Source: Micromonospora sp. WMMD961 (lineage in GTDB: Bacteria; Actinomycetota; Actinomycetes; Mycobacteriales; Micromonosporaceae). From it: 64,000 nt of DNA. Position numbers and translations under genes: made by a program. A model generated the notes under the pieces. That model saw nothing but the letters and a program-made list of their open reading frames with translations. It had not been told where the DNA came from and made no database searches. Numbering within the stretch: the first letter of the stretch is position 1; each line of letters begins with the position of its first letter. The stretch spans positions 6,210,501 to 6,274,500 of the forward strand of contig NZ_JARUBJ010000002.1 in NCBI RefSeq assembly GCF_029626145.1. The letters run 5' to 3'. Shown in pieces: positions 51,199-58,694 of the stretch.

Positions 51199-51279
51199 CA
51201 AGATCCGCGCAACTTCGGGGATAGTGCTGCCTCGACGCGGCCGGGAGGCAGCAGTTTCTCCGATATTGCGCGGATCTTG
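51199..51279. repeat. 81-bp hairpin element, CAAGATC family, copy B
   Basis: CAAGATCCGCGCAA... pairs with ...TTGCGCGGATCTTG, inner arms CTGCCTC/GAGGCAG. Clearly homologous to 17660-17742 but diverged. Located between convergent lipoprotein and alcohol dehydrogenase genes. Confidence 0.86.
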
Positions 51280-51303
51280 GGGCGGCGGATCTTGAGGCTG
51301 GCG

Positions 51304-52257
51304 TCAGGCCGTGTGGTCGATGACGACCTTGCCGAAGGCCTCGCCGGAGTGCAGTCGGGCGAAGGCGTCCTCGACCCGGCTGAACGGGATGACGCTGTCC
51401 ACCACCGGGCGCACCTCGTTGTCGGAGCAGAACGCCAGCAACTCGTACAGCTCGCCGGGCGTGCCCATCGAGGTGCCCAGGATCTCCAGCTGCATCGCGA
51501 AGACCCGGCGCAGGTTGACCGACGGCTCGTGCCCGGCAGTCGCACCGGAGACCACGATCCGGGCCATCGGCGCGGCCGACTTCAGCGAATGGTCGAAGGT
51601 GGCCCCGCCGACCGTCTCGATCACCACGTCCACCCGTTCCGGCAGCCGGGTGCCGGGCTCCACGGCGGTGGCGCCGAGGGCCGAGATCCGGTCGCGCTTG
51701 GCGGCGTCGCGGCTGGTCGCGTACACCCGCTTGCCCATCGCGACGGCGAGCGCCACGGCCGCGGTGGCCACGCCACCGCCCGCGCCCTGGACCAGCACGC
51801 TGTCCGCGTCCGCGACCCGGCCCTTGGTGGTCAGCATCCGCCACGCGGTCAGCCAGGCCGTGGGCAGGCACGCCGCGTCGGTCGCCGCCATGCCGTCGGG
51901 CAGCGGGATCAGGTTCGACCGGGGTACGGACACCCGCTCGGCCAGCGTCCCGGAAAAGTGCTCGGAGAGGATGGAAACCCCGCGCGGGTCACCCGGAGTG
52001 ACGACGACCGGGTACACGACCACCGGGCGCCCCTGCGGGTCCAGCCCGACGGCGTCGCAGCCGAGGATCATCGGCAGTTGAGCCTCGGTGAGACCCACCC
52101 CACGCAGCGACCAGAGGTCGTGGTGGTTGAGCGAGGTGGCCCGCAACTGCACGGTCACCCAGTCGTCGGCCGGAGGGGTCGGCTCGGGCCGCTCACCGAC
52201 GGTGAGCGCGGCGAGCGGATCGGCGTCGTCGAAACGGGAGGCAAAGGCAGCACGCAT
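51304..52257 (-). CDS. zinc-type alcohol dehydrogenase / quinone oxidoreductase (MDR)
   Basis: Medium-chain dehydrogenase/reductase, 317 aa. N-terminal GroES-like domain includes LNHHDLWSLRGVGL and PMILGCDAVG, NAD(P)-binding VLVQGAGGGVATAAVALA (about 165-185), then a Rossmann domain. The usual catalytic-zinc ligands are incomplete, so it may be a zinc-free quinone-oxidoreductase type. ATG 52257 follows TACCGT by 7 nt. A GAGCGCTC palindrome upstream suggests repression. Confidence 0.87.
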   Translation of the reverse strand: MRAAFASRFDDADPLAALTVGERPEPTPPADDWVTVQLRATSLNHHDLWSLRGVGLTEAQLPMILGCDAVGLDPQGRPVVVYPVVVTPGDPRGVSILSEHFSGTLAERVSVPRSNLIPLPDGMAATDAACLPTAWLTAWRMLTTKGRVADADSVLVQGAGGGVATAAVALAVAMGKRVYATSRDAAKRDRISALGATAVEPGTRLPERVDVVIETVGGATFDHSLKSAAPMARIVVSGATAGHEPSVNLRRVFAMQLEILGTSMGTPGELYELLAFCSDNEVRPVVDSVIPFSRVEDAFARLHSGEAFGKVVIDHTA

Positions 52258-52264
52258 GATCGGC

Positions 52265-52285
52265 ACGGTAACAAGCTGAGCGCTC
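52265..52285 (-). promoter_or_regulatory. leaderless -10 and GAGCGCTC operator of the MDR gene
   Basis: TACCGT (minus strand, 52265-52270) sits 7 nt before the start codon. The palindrome GAGCGCTC (52278-52285), flanked by CGTTAA, lies where the promoter spacer would be. This resembles half of a TetR-type AACGAGCGCTCGTT operator. Confidence 0.5.
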
Positions 52286-52307
52286 GTTAAGAAGCCGTGC
52301 GCGTGGG

Positions 52308-52440
52308 CCGGCGGCGCATGCGGCGCTGGAGCGCCCCGGCCCACGCGGCACACCAACCGGCGGCGCATGCCGCGCCGGAGCGCCCCGGCCCACGCGGCAC
52401 ACCAACCGGCGGCGCATGCCGCGCCGGAGCGCCCCCGGCC
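52308..52440. repeat. 49-bp tandem repeat, nearly three copies
   Basis: Units starting CCGGCGGCGCATG recur at 52308, 52357 and 52406, exactly 49 bp apart. Copies two and three are almost identical; the first has a few changes. Each contains GC-rich inverted repeats around GCATGC. It sits between the malic enzyme stop and the MDR promoter and could act as a terminator array. Confidence 0.9.
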
Positions 52441-52449
52441 GATGCGCCG

Positions 52450-53628
52450 CTAGCGGCGGGCGACGCCGTCGCGGCGGGCGGCTTCGGCGACCGCCTCGGC
52501 CACGGCCGGCGCGACGCGCGGGTCGAGCGGGGACGGGACGATCGCGTCGGCGGTCAGCGACTCGGCCACCACGCCGGCGATGGCGTCCGCGGCGGCAACC
52601 TTCATCGCCTCGGTGATCCGGGTGGCACCGGCATCCAACGCACCACGGAACACCCCGGGGAAGGCCAGCACGTTGTTGATCTGGTTGGGGTAGTCACTGC
52701 GCCCGGTGGCGACCACCGCAACGTGCCGGGCCGCCACCTCGGGGTGCACCTCGGGGGTCGGGTTCGCCAGCGCGAACACGATCCCGCCGGGCGCCATCCC
52801 GGCCACCGCCGCCTCGGGGATCTGCCCGCCGGAGACCCCGACCAGCACGTCCGCGTCGCGCAGCGCCTCGGTGATGTCGCCGTGGCGGCCGTCGGCGTTG
52901 GTGTTCGCCGCCAACTCGGCCTTGGTGCCGGTCAGCTCGGTGCGGTGCCGGCCGATGATCCCCTTCGAGTCGCAGACCACCACCTGGTCGGGGTTGACGC
53001 CCCCGGCGATCAGCATCTTCGTCACGGCCACACCGGCCGCGCCCGCACCACTCACCGCCACCCGCAGGTCACCGAGCTTGCGGTTGAGCAGGCTGGCGGC
53101 GTTGCGCAGCGCGGCCAGCACCACGATCGCGGTGCCGTGCTGGTCGTCGTGGAAGACCGGGATGTCCAGCGCCTCGTCGAGGCGGCGCTCCACCTCGAAG
53201 CAGCGCGGCGCGCTGATGTCCTCCAGGTTGATGCCGCCGAAGGAGGGCGCGAGCGCCCGCACCACCGCGACGATCTCGTCGACGTCCTGCGTGTCCAGAC
53301 AGATCGGCACCGCGTCCACCCCGGCGAACTGCTTGAACAGCACCGCCTTGCCCTCCATCACCGGCAGCGCGGCGCGCGGGCCGATGTTGCCGAGCCCGAG
53401 CACCGCCGAACCGTCGGTGACCACCGCGACGGCGTGCGCCGCCCAGGTGTAGTCGTCGGCCAGATCGGGGTCGGCGGCGATCGCCTCACACACCCGAGCC
53501 ACCCCCGGGGTGTACGCCAGGGAGAGGTCCTCCCGGCTGGTGAGCGGCACGGTCGAGGCGACGGCCATCTTGCCGCCCCGGTGCAGCAGGAAGACGGGAT
53601 CAGCGTGGTCCACGATGGACGAAGACAT
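52450..53628 (-). CDS. NAD(P)-dependent malic enzyme
   Basis: Malate to pyruvate, CO2 and NAD(P)H; 392 aa, the short bacterial form without a C-terminal phosphotransacetylase-like domain. Motifs: YTPGVARVC, LGLGNIGPRAALPVMEGKA, FHDDQHGTA, VSGAGAAGVAV (nucleotide binding) and ALANPTPEV. ATG 53628 has GGAG 8 nt upstream. With kgd, pta and ackA in this window it belongs to the TCA/overflow node. Confidence 0.93.
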   Translation of the reverse strand: MSSSIVDHADPVFLLHRGGKMAVASTVPLTSREDLSLAYTPGVARVCEAIAADPDLADDYTWAAHAVAVVTDGSAVLGLGNIGPRAALPVMEGKAVLFKQFAGVDAVPICLDTQDVDEIVAVVRALAPSFGGINLEDISAPRCFEVERRLDEALDIPVFHDDQHGTAIVVLAALRNAASLLNRKLGDLRVAVSGAGAAGVAVTKMLIAGGVNPDQVVVCDSKGIIGRHRTELTGTKAELAANTNADGRHGDITEALRDADVLVGVSGGQIPEAAVAGMAPGGIVFALANPTPEVHPEVAARHVAVVATGRSDYPNQINNVLAFPGVFRGALDAGATRITEAMKVAAADAIAGVVAESLTADAIVPSPLDPRVAPAVAEAVAEAARRDGVARR

Positions 53629-53773
53629 GGCGGTGACTCCAGGATCTGTCGAGCAGATGTGAGGCGGCGGGCCCGGCCGCGAGGTGGGCGGCGAGCGGTG
53701 GCACGCGGCGCGGGGGGTCACCCGGGCACTTTCCGAGCATAGTGTCGGCACTGCCCCTCGGATGTGAGCAGGG

Positions 53774-54124
53774 TCATATCCGCCGACGAGGCACCCGCCC
53801 CGGGCGCGGCCAGTACCGGGCCACCACCCTTCCCCGCACGTCGGCCACGCCGTACGCCCGGGAGTCGTCGGTGATCAGGTCGTTGTCGCCGCGCAGCCAC
53901 CAGCCGCCGTCCTGCGGCCGGACCGCCCGCTTCACCACCAGCAGTTCGGGACGTGTCCGGAAGACCGCGACCACCACGTCCCCGGGTCGGATCGGGCGAC
54001 CTCCTGGACGCACCAGCACCGCGTCGCCGTGCCGCAGCGTCGGCGCCATGGACGGACCGGTCACCAGGACGGCGGTCAGCGGCCCGCGCAACCGGGCCTC
54101 CCCAGCCGGGTGATCGGCGTCCAC
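53774..54124 (-). CDS. sodX: Ni-superoxide dismutase maturation protease
   Basis: Small S26/S24-type signal-peptidase-like protease, 116 aa, that removes the SodN propeptide. Catalytic Ser in VTGPSMAPTL and Lys in LLVVKRAV form the dyad. GTG 54124 is preceded by GGAGG at 8 nt; a GTG at 54133 overlaps that site. It is divergent from sodN, the usual sodN-sodX layout. No membrane anchor is visible. Confidence 0.9.
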   Translation of the reverse strand: MDADHPAGEARLRGPLTAVLVTGPSMAPTLRHGDAVLVRPGGRPIRPGDVVVAVFRTRPELLVVKRAVRPQDGGWWLRGDNDLITDDSRAYGVADVRGRVVARYWPRPGRVPRRRI

Positions 54125-54174
54125 TGGTTTCACCTCCACCCGGTTCGGGGAGCATTCCCAGGAGTAATGTCGCC

Positions 54175-54189
54175 TTTGATCATCGCAAA
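54175..54189. promoter_or_regulatory. palindrome upstream of sodN
   Basis: TTTGATCATCGCAAA has TTTG/CAAA arms and lies 20 nt before sodN. It is a candidate site for a metal regulator of the Nur/Fur type, but it does not closely match a consensus I can recall. Confidence 0.35.
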
Positions 54190-54208
54190 CTTCCCATGGA
54201 GGATCCCG

Positions 54209-54613
54209 ATGCGACTTCCGCGCATCCTTGCGCCCCGCGTCACCGCGAGCGCTCACTGCGACCTGCCGTGCGGCGTCTACGACCCGGCTCAGGCCCGGAT
54301 CGAGGCCGAGTCGGTCAAAATGATCTGCGAGAAGTACCAGTCGAACACCGACCCGGAGTTCCGCACCCGGGCCGTCATCATCAAGGAGCAGCGCGCCGAG
54401 CTGGTCAAGCACCACCTGTGGGTGCTGTGGACCGACTACTTCAAGCCGCCGCACTTCGAGAAGTACCCGAACCTGCACAGCCTGTTCAACGAGGCCACCA
54501 AGCTCGCCGGTGCCAGCGGAGTCAAGGGCAGCCTCGACCCGGCCACCGCCGACAAGCTGCTCTCGAAGATCGACGAGATCTCGAAGATCTTCTGGGAGAC
54601 CAAGAAGGCATGA
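54209..54613 (+). CDS. sodN: nickel superoxide dismutase precursor
   Basis: Cytoplasmic Ni-SOD, 134 aa. A 15-residue propeptide precedes the mature N-terminus HCDLPCGVY, the Ni-hook (His1, Cys2, Cys6). The four-helix-bundle body includes LWVLWTDYFKPPHFEKYP. Cleavage just before His16 is expected by the SodX protease. ATG 54209 has GGAGG at 6-nt spacing. The stop overlaps the GNAT start. Confidence 0.96.
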   Translation: MRLPRILAPRVTASAHCDLPCGVYDPAQARIEAESVKMICEKYQSNTDPEFRTRAVIIKEQRAELVKHHLWVLWTDYFKPPHFEKYPNLHSLFNEATKLAGASGVKGSLDPATADKLLSKIDEISKIFWETKKA

Positions 54614-55155
54614 CCTCGTCGGTCATCCCGACGATCCGGCCGGCACGTCCCGAGGACGTGCCGGCCGTCGTCGCCATGGTGCACGAGCTGGCGGAGTACG
54701 AACGCGCACCGGAGCAGTGCCACCTCACCACCGAGCAGTTGACCTCGGCGCTGTTCGGTCTCGGCGCGGTGTCGGCCGAGCCGAGCGCACCGGCGCTCTT
54801 CGGTCACGTCGCGGTGGACGAGCACGACGAGCCGGTCGGCTTCGCGCTGTGGTTCCTCAACTTCTCCACCTGGGCCGGCGTGCACGGCATCTACCTGGAA
54901 GACCTGTACGTCCGGCCGTCCGCGCGGGGCACCGGAGCAGGCCGGATGCTGCTCGCCACCCTGGCCGACATCTGCGTACGACGCGGCTACCGGCGGCTGG
55001 AGTGGTGGATGATCGACTGGAACCCCGCCGCCGGCTTCTACGCCTCGATCGGCGCGGAACAGATGAGCGAGTGGGTGCCCTACCGGCTCAGCGGTGACGC
55101 CCTGCGCGAGTTGGCCCGGAACGGCAACACCGTCGGCACGCGTACCGGCGACTGA
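54610..55155 (+). CDS. GNAT acetyltransferase, diamine/spermidine N-acetyltransferase-like
   Basis: A 181-aa acetyltransferase, starting TIRPARPEDVPAVVAMVHEL, with the substrate region LAEYERAPEQ, the acetyl-CoA loop VRPSARGTGAGRMLL, and a C-terminal WNPAAGFYASIGA. The layout resembles spermidine/diamine acetyltransferases. It overlaps the sodN stop by 4 nt, so it is expressed with Ni-SOD; the reason is unknown. Confidence 0.8.
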   Translation: MTSSVIPTIRPARPEDVPAVVAMVHELAEYERAPEQCHLTTEQLTSALFGLGAVSAEPSAPALFGHVAVDEHDEPVGFALWFLNFSTWAGVHGIYLEDLYVRPSARGTGAGRMLLATLADICVRRGYRRLEWWMIDWNPAAGFYASIGAEQMSEWVPYRLSGDALRELARNGNTVGTRTGD

Positions 55156-55187
55156 CCGGGTAGAGTCCCCGACCGGGGGGATGAGGC

Positions 55188-55595
55188 GTGACTCAACTGA
55201 CTGGCCAACCAGCGACCGACGACGACGTGGTGCACCTCACGGTGCCCGCCGACGGCGGTTACCTCGGCGTGCTCCGCACCGCCACCGCCGGTCTGGCGGC
55301 CCGTTTGCAGTTCGCGCTCGACGAGATCGAGGATCTGCGGATCGCCGTCGACGAGGCGTGCGCCATGCTGCTCGCCATCGCCACCCGCGACGCCGAGCTG
55401 GAGTGCCGCTTCGCCGTCACCGAGGACGCGCTGACCGTCGAGGTGACCGTGCCGACCGTGCGCGGTGCCACGCTGCCCGCCGAGTCGTCGTTCGCCTGGA
55501 AGGTGCTCACCGCGCTGACCACCTCGGCGTCCGCCACGGCCGCCAACGGTCGGGCCACGATCGCGTTGCTCACCCGCCGCTCCGGCGGTTACTGA
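55188..55595 (+). CDS. RsbW-like anti-sigma regulatory kinase
   Basis: A 135-aa HATPase-like protein. The N-box-like LRIAVDEACAMLLA (about 45-58) suits GHKL ATP binding, and a beta-rich half follows. It resembles anti-sigma factors of the SpoIIAB/RsbW type but lacks clear later ATP motifs. GTG start at 55188 with GGGGGGATGAGGC upstream. A TAGAGT box (55161-55166) may be its -10. No cognate sigma factor is adjacent. Confidence 0.75.
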   Translation: MTQLTGQPATDDDVVHLTVPADGGYLGVLRTATAGLAARLQFALDEIEDLRIAVDEACAMLLAIATRDAELECRFAVTEDALTVEVTVPTVRGATLPAESSFAWKVLTALTTSASATAANGRATIALLTRRSGGY

Positions 55596-55650
55596 CCGGC
55601 TGCCCCCAGCACCGACCGGCTCGGCACTCGCCCGCACGGCAGCCGAACCC

Positions 55651-55713
55651 GCACGGCCATGTCGAACCGGCACGGCCATGTCGAACCAGCACGGCCATGT
55701 CGAACCGGCACGG
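55651..55713. repeat. 19-bp tandem repeat, three copies
   Basis: The unit GCACGGCCATGTCGAACCG starts at 55651, 55670 and 55689, exactly 19 bp apart, with a truncated fourth at 55708. It lies between convergent RsbW-like and membrane genes. Confidence 0.88.
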
Positions 55714-56103
55714 TCAGTCGAAGCCGAGGGCCCGGGTCGTCGGAGGGCTGACCAGCAACCAGCCCACGCCCAGGCCGAGCGCCATCAACGGCACACCGAG
55801 CCAGCCCAGCCCGCCTTGGATCATGAACCACCCGATCGGCAGCAGCATCAGCTGGAGCACGATCGCGGGGGCCCGCGCGCCCGCCCGACGGCGCAGCAGC
55901 GCCCGGCCCAGTGCCCAGAGCACCACCGCCGCCCCGATGGCGAACACGGTCACCAGCAACGCCGACAGGAGATCGGTGGTGGTGGCCGTGAGGTCGGCCC
56001 AGATGAGCCAGAGGGCGATCAGCCCGACGACAGCCGCCTCCGCCCACAGCAGCCGGACCGCCCAGCGGAGCGTGACGGGAATCGGGGCCGAGTCGATGGT
56101 CAC
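55714..56103 (-). CDS. hypothetical membrane protein, four TM segments
   Basis: A 129-aa protein of four hydrophobic segments (about 14-33, 40-62, 76-95, 98-120) and a short Arg-rich loop. No family recognised. GTG 56103 lies 7 nt after TATCGT (minus strand, 56111-56116), so it is probably leaderless and divergent from the lipid kinase. Longer in-frame starts would add non-membrane residues. Confidence 0.75.
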   Translation of the reverse strand: MTIDSAPIPVTLRWAVRLLWAEAAVVGLIALWLIWADLTATTTDLLSALLVTVFAIGAAVVLWALGRALLRRRAGARAPAIVLQLMLLPIGWFMIQGGLGWLGVPLMALGLGVGWLLVSPPTTRALGFD

Positions 56104-56146
56104 GCGCGCCACGATACCCGGGCTGTCGGGAGGTACAGTGCCGCCC

Positions 56147-57097
56147 ATGCGGGCCGTCCTGGTGGTCAATCCGAAGGCCACCACCACCAGCGAACGCAGC
56201 CGGGACGTGCTTGTCCGGGCGCTGCGCAGCGAAGTCGACCTCAACGTGCGCTACACCCGTCGGCGCGGGCACGCCGTGGCGCTGGCCCGCGAGGCCGCCG
56301 CGGAGGGGGTCGACCTGGTCGTCACCCTGGGTGGCGACGGCACCGTGAACGAGGTGGTGAACGGTCTGATGACGGCCGACCCGCCGGATCTCGGCGACGA
56401 CGCCTCACTGGCCCAGCGACTGCCGGCGCTGGCGACCGTCCCGGGCGGCAGCACCAACGTGTTCGCCCGGGCGGTGGGTCTGCCCCGGGAGTGGCCGGAG
56501 GCGACCAGCATGATCCTCGAAGGGCTGCGGCTGGGCCGGAGCCGGACGGTGGGGCTGGGCCGTGCGGACGACCGCTACTTCACGTTCTGCGCCGGGTTCG
56601 GCCTGGACGCCGCGGTGATCCACCGGGTGGAGCAGGCTCGGCGCAAGGGACGGGTCTCCACGCCGACGCTGTACCTGCGCTCGATCATGAACCAGTACTT
56701 CCTCGCCTCGGACCGGCGGCATCCCGCGATCAGCCTGGAGCGTCCGGGCGAGCAGGCGGAGTCCGAGTTGGCCACCGTCATCATCCAGAACACGGCGCCG
56801 TGGACGTACCTGGGCGACCGGGAGGTCAACCCGAACCCGGCGGCGTCGTTCGACCTCGGGCTGGATGTGCTGGCACTGCGTCAGCTCCGGGTGGCTAGCA
56901 CAACACGGACAGTGACGCAGTTCCTGTCCCGGAAGCCGGATCCGCGAGGTCGGCAGGTGTTACGACTCCATGACACGCCGGAGTTCACCCTGGTCTCCAG
57001 CCGTCCGCAGGCGTTCCAGCTGGACGGCGACTATCTCGGCGAGCGGGAGAAAGTCAGATTCACCTCCGTTCCCGCCGCACTGAGAGTAATCTGCTAG
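56147..57097 (+). CDS. diacylglycerol-kinase-type lipid kinase (YegS/DgkB family)
   Basis: A 316-aa lipid kinase. NAD-kinase-like N-terminal fold: VNPKATTTSER, VTLGGDGTVNEVVNGL (GGDGT nucleotide motif) and VPGGSTNVFARAVGLP. The C-terminal beta-sandwich ends QLDGDYLGEREKVRF. Phosphorylates diacylglycerol or a similar lipid. ATG 56147 is favoured because TACAGT (56134-56139) ends 7 nt upstream; the in-frame GTG at 56138 would require the GGAGG just before it. Both are possible. Confidence 0.9.
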   Translation: MRAVLVVNPKATTTSERSRDVLVRALRSEVDLNVRYTRRRGHAVALAREAAAEGVDLVVTLGGDGTVNEVVNGLMTADPPDLGDDASLAQRLPALATVPGGSTNVFARAVGLPREWPEATSMILEGLRLGRSRTVGLGRADDRYFTFCAGFGLDAAVIHRVEQARRKGRVSTPTLYLRSIMNQYFLASDRRHPAISLERPGEQAESELATVIIQNTAPWTYLGDREVNPNPAASFDLGLDVLALRQLRVASTTRTVTQFLSRKPDPRGRQVLRLHDTPEFTLVSSRPQAFQLDGDYLGEREKVRFTSVPAALRVIC

Positions 57098-57313
57098 GTC
57101 TCGGGTACTGCCCTTGGTCGACACGGTGGCCACAACCGCATCGGCTGGTCGCCGCCACACCGAGGGGCAGGTGCCGGAAATGTCAGCAATGTCACGCGGA
57201 CTGTACTATATTGATCCTCGGCTGTGGCACGGCGGGTAACCAGGAAAGCACTGGAATCCGGACAAACAGGTTGTGGGCTTGCTCACCGCCCGGAGTTTTT
57301 CCGAGCGTCACCC

Positions 57314-57346
57314 TTGACATCACGAGCGTTCGTGAAAGTATTCACA
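57314..57346 (+). promoter_or_regulatory. whiB1 promoter with CRP-like site
   Basis: TTGACA (57314-57319), a 17-nt spacer and AGTATT (57337-57342). CGTGAAAGTATTCACA (57331-57346) matches TGTGA-N6-TCACA at 9 of 10 positions and covers the -10. A second palindrome, TCACGAGCGTTCGTGA (57320-57335), fills the spacer. About 200 nt of 5' UTR follow. In the 57098-57545 gap a further AT-rich TACTAT (57204-57209) could be another -10. Confidence 0.65.
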
Positions 57347-57545
57347 AGCGAACTTGAGTTACCGGGACATTGCCTGGATATGCTCGTCAGGTTGAGCTGT
57401 TCCAGCAGGTCCCCGGCGCTGACCGCCTGCTCACGCACTGCCGAATGGTCGGATGCTAACTGTCACCACCGGCACTGCGGATGCATATAGGAAAAGCACG
57501 ACAAGCAATTGTTGCCACCCATCCAGAATGAGGAGTGTTGCCGCC

Positions 57546-57803
57546 ATGGACTGGCGTCACCATGCTGTCTGCCGCGACGAGGACCCGGAGCTGTTCTTCC
57601 CGATCGGGACGTCCGGACCGGCTCTCCTGCAGGTCGAGCAGGCCAAGGCCGTCTGCAGGCGCTGCTCCGTGACCGACCAGTGCCTGCAGTGGGCGCTTGA
57701 GTCCGGTCAGGACGCCGGCGTCTGGGGCGGAATGAGCGAGGAGGAGCGGCGCGCTGTGAAGCGGCGCGGCGGCCTCCGGGTGCTGCGCGCTCACTCCGCC
57801 TGA
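57546..57803 (+). CDS. whiB1: WhiB-family iron-sulfur regulator, WhiB1 type
   Basis: An 85-aa regulator with a 4Fe-4S cluster held by Cys9, Cys37, Cys40 and Cys46 (C-x2-C-x5-C spacing), the beta-turn GVWGG at 58-62, and a basic C-terminal DNA-binding tail (KRRGG). Length and sequence are close to mycobacterial WhiB1 / streptomycete WblE. ATG 57546 is preceded by AGGAG. Binds sigma factor region 4 in relatives. The cluster responds to nitric oxide in Mycobacterium. Terminator follows. Confidence 0.93.
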   Translation: MDWRHHAVCRDEDPELFFPIGTSGPALLQVEQAKAVCRRCSVTDQCLQWALESGQDAGVWGGMSEEERRAVKRRGGLRVLRAHSA

Positions 57804-57823
57804 TCCCCCAACGACACAGCTGT

Positions 57824-57853
57824 ACGCCCCGGCAGGTTCGCCCGCCGGGGCGT
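57824..57853 (+). terminator. whiB1 terminator hairpin
   Basis: ACGCCCCGGC (57824-57833) and GCCGGGGCGT (57844-57853) form a perfect 10-bp stem 20 nt after the stop, followed by TTCCGCTTTCC. Confidence 0.8.
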
Positions 57854-57890
57854 TCCGCTTTCCGGCACCCGATCACCGCGCCGGCACGGG

Positions 57891-58694
57891 TCAGCCCGTC
57901 GACGCCGGCACAGCCCGATCGTCGACCCGCCGCAACACCAACTCCACCAACTCCGGCGCGTCGGTCAACGGCGCGGCGACCGACACCGCGCCTGCCGACC
58001 GGGCCGCCTCGGTCACCGCATCGTGAAACAGGCCGGGCGCCAGGAAGTACGCGCACACCGCGACCCGCCGCGCGCCAGCCGCCCGCAACCGGGACACCGC
58101 CACTCCGGCCGACGGCGGAGCCGCCGAGGCGTACGCCACCCGGCAGGGCACCTCGAACTCCTCGGCGAGCGCGTCCGCGACCCGGCCCACCGAACTGCGC
58201 GCCCGCGCGTCGCGGGTGCCCGCCGCGGCAAGCACCAGCGCGTCGAAGCTGCCCGGGCACGCCTCGCCGAGCCGGCGGCGCAACCCGCCCAGCAGCCCCG
58301 CGTCGACCGTCCCGTCCGCCGGGCCGAGCACGTCGGTCACCCGCACCGCCAGCGGTGGCCCGGTCTGCGCCGCCGCAGCGACCGCCGCCGGGATGTCCAC
58401 CCGATTGTGGTACGCGGCAGTCAGCAGCAGCGGCACCAGCACCGCCCGGCGGTGACCGGCCACGGCCAGGTCGCGCAACACCGCTGTCGGCCCCGGCTCG
58501 GTGTGGTCCAGCCAGCTCGCCCAGACCGGTGTGCCCGGACGGGCCACCGACACGGCTCGGGCCAGAGCCCGGGTGGCTTCGGCCGCTCGCGGATCACGGC
58601 TGCCGTGCGCGACCAGCACCACCGGGTCGACCCCGCCGGCCGCACCGGGGCCGGTCGGGGTCGTCGCCGGTGTGGTCAGACGTGCAGGCCGCAC
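57891..58694 (-). CDS. CbiX-like sirohydrochlorin chelatase
   Basis: A 267-aa metal chelatase made of two CbiX-like halves (about 20-130 and 145-255). The first half has LVAHGSRDPRAAE and the YHNRVDIP metal-site region, as in sirohydrochlorin ferrochelatases. It would supply siroheme to the sulfite reductase of the same operon. Start is tentative: GTG 58694 overlaps cysH by 19 nt and has GAGAAGA upstream; no better start is seen before the core begins. Confidence 0.82.
   Translation of the reverse strand: MRPARLTTPATTPTGPGAAGGVDPVVLVAHGSRDPRAAEATRALARAVSVARPGTPVWASWLDHTEPGPTAVLRDLAVAGHRRAVLVPLLLTAAYHNRVDIPAAVAAAAQTGPPLAVRVTDVLGPADGTVDAGLLGGLRRRLGEACPGSFDALVLAAAGTRDARARSSVGRVADALAEEFEVPCRVAYASAAPPSAGVAVSRLRAAGARRVAVCAYFLAPGLFHDAVTEAARSAGAVSVAAPLTDAPELVELVLRRVDDRAVPASTG

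Noticed and set aside
53736..53741. TATGCT (minus strand) as a malic enzyme -10 box
   Set aside because: No acceptable -35 at 16-19 nt, so I do not list it as a promoter.
55094..56146. In-frame extension of the lipid kinase to the left
   Set aside because: It runs through the RsbW-like gene and the divergent membrane gene. The TACAGT box and the family start support ATG 56147.
57224..57490. An 88-codon plus-strand frame upstream of whiB1
   Set aside because: No ribosome site, no domain and mixed composition. It overlaps the predicted whiB1 promoter, so it is treated as 5' UTR.
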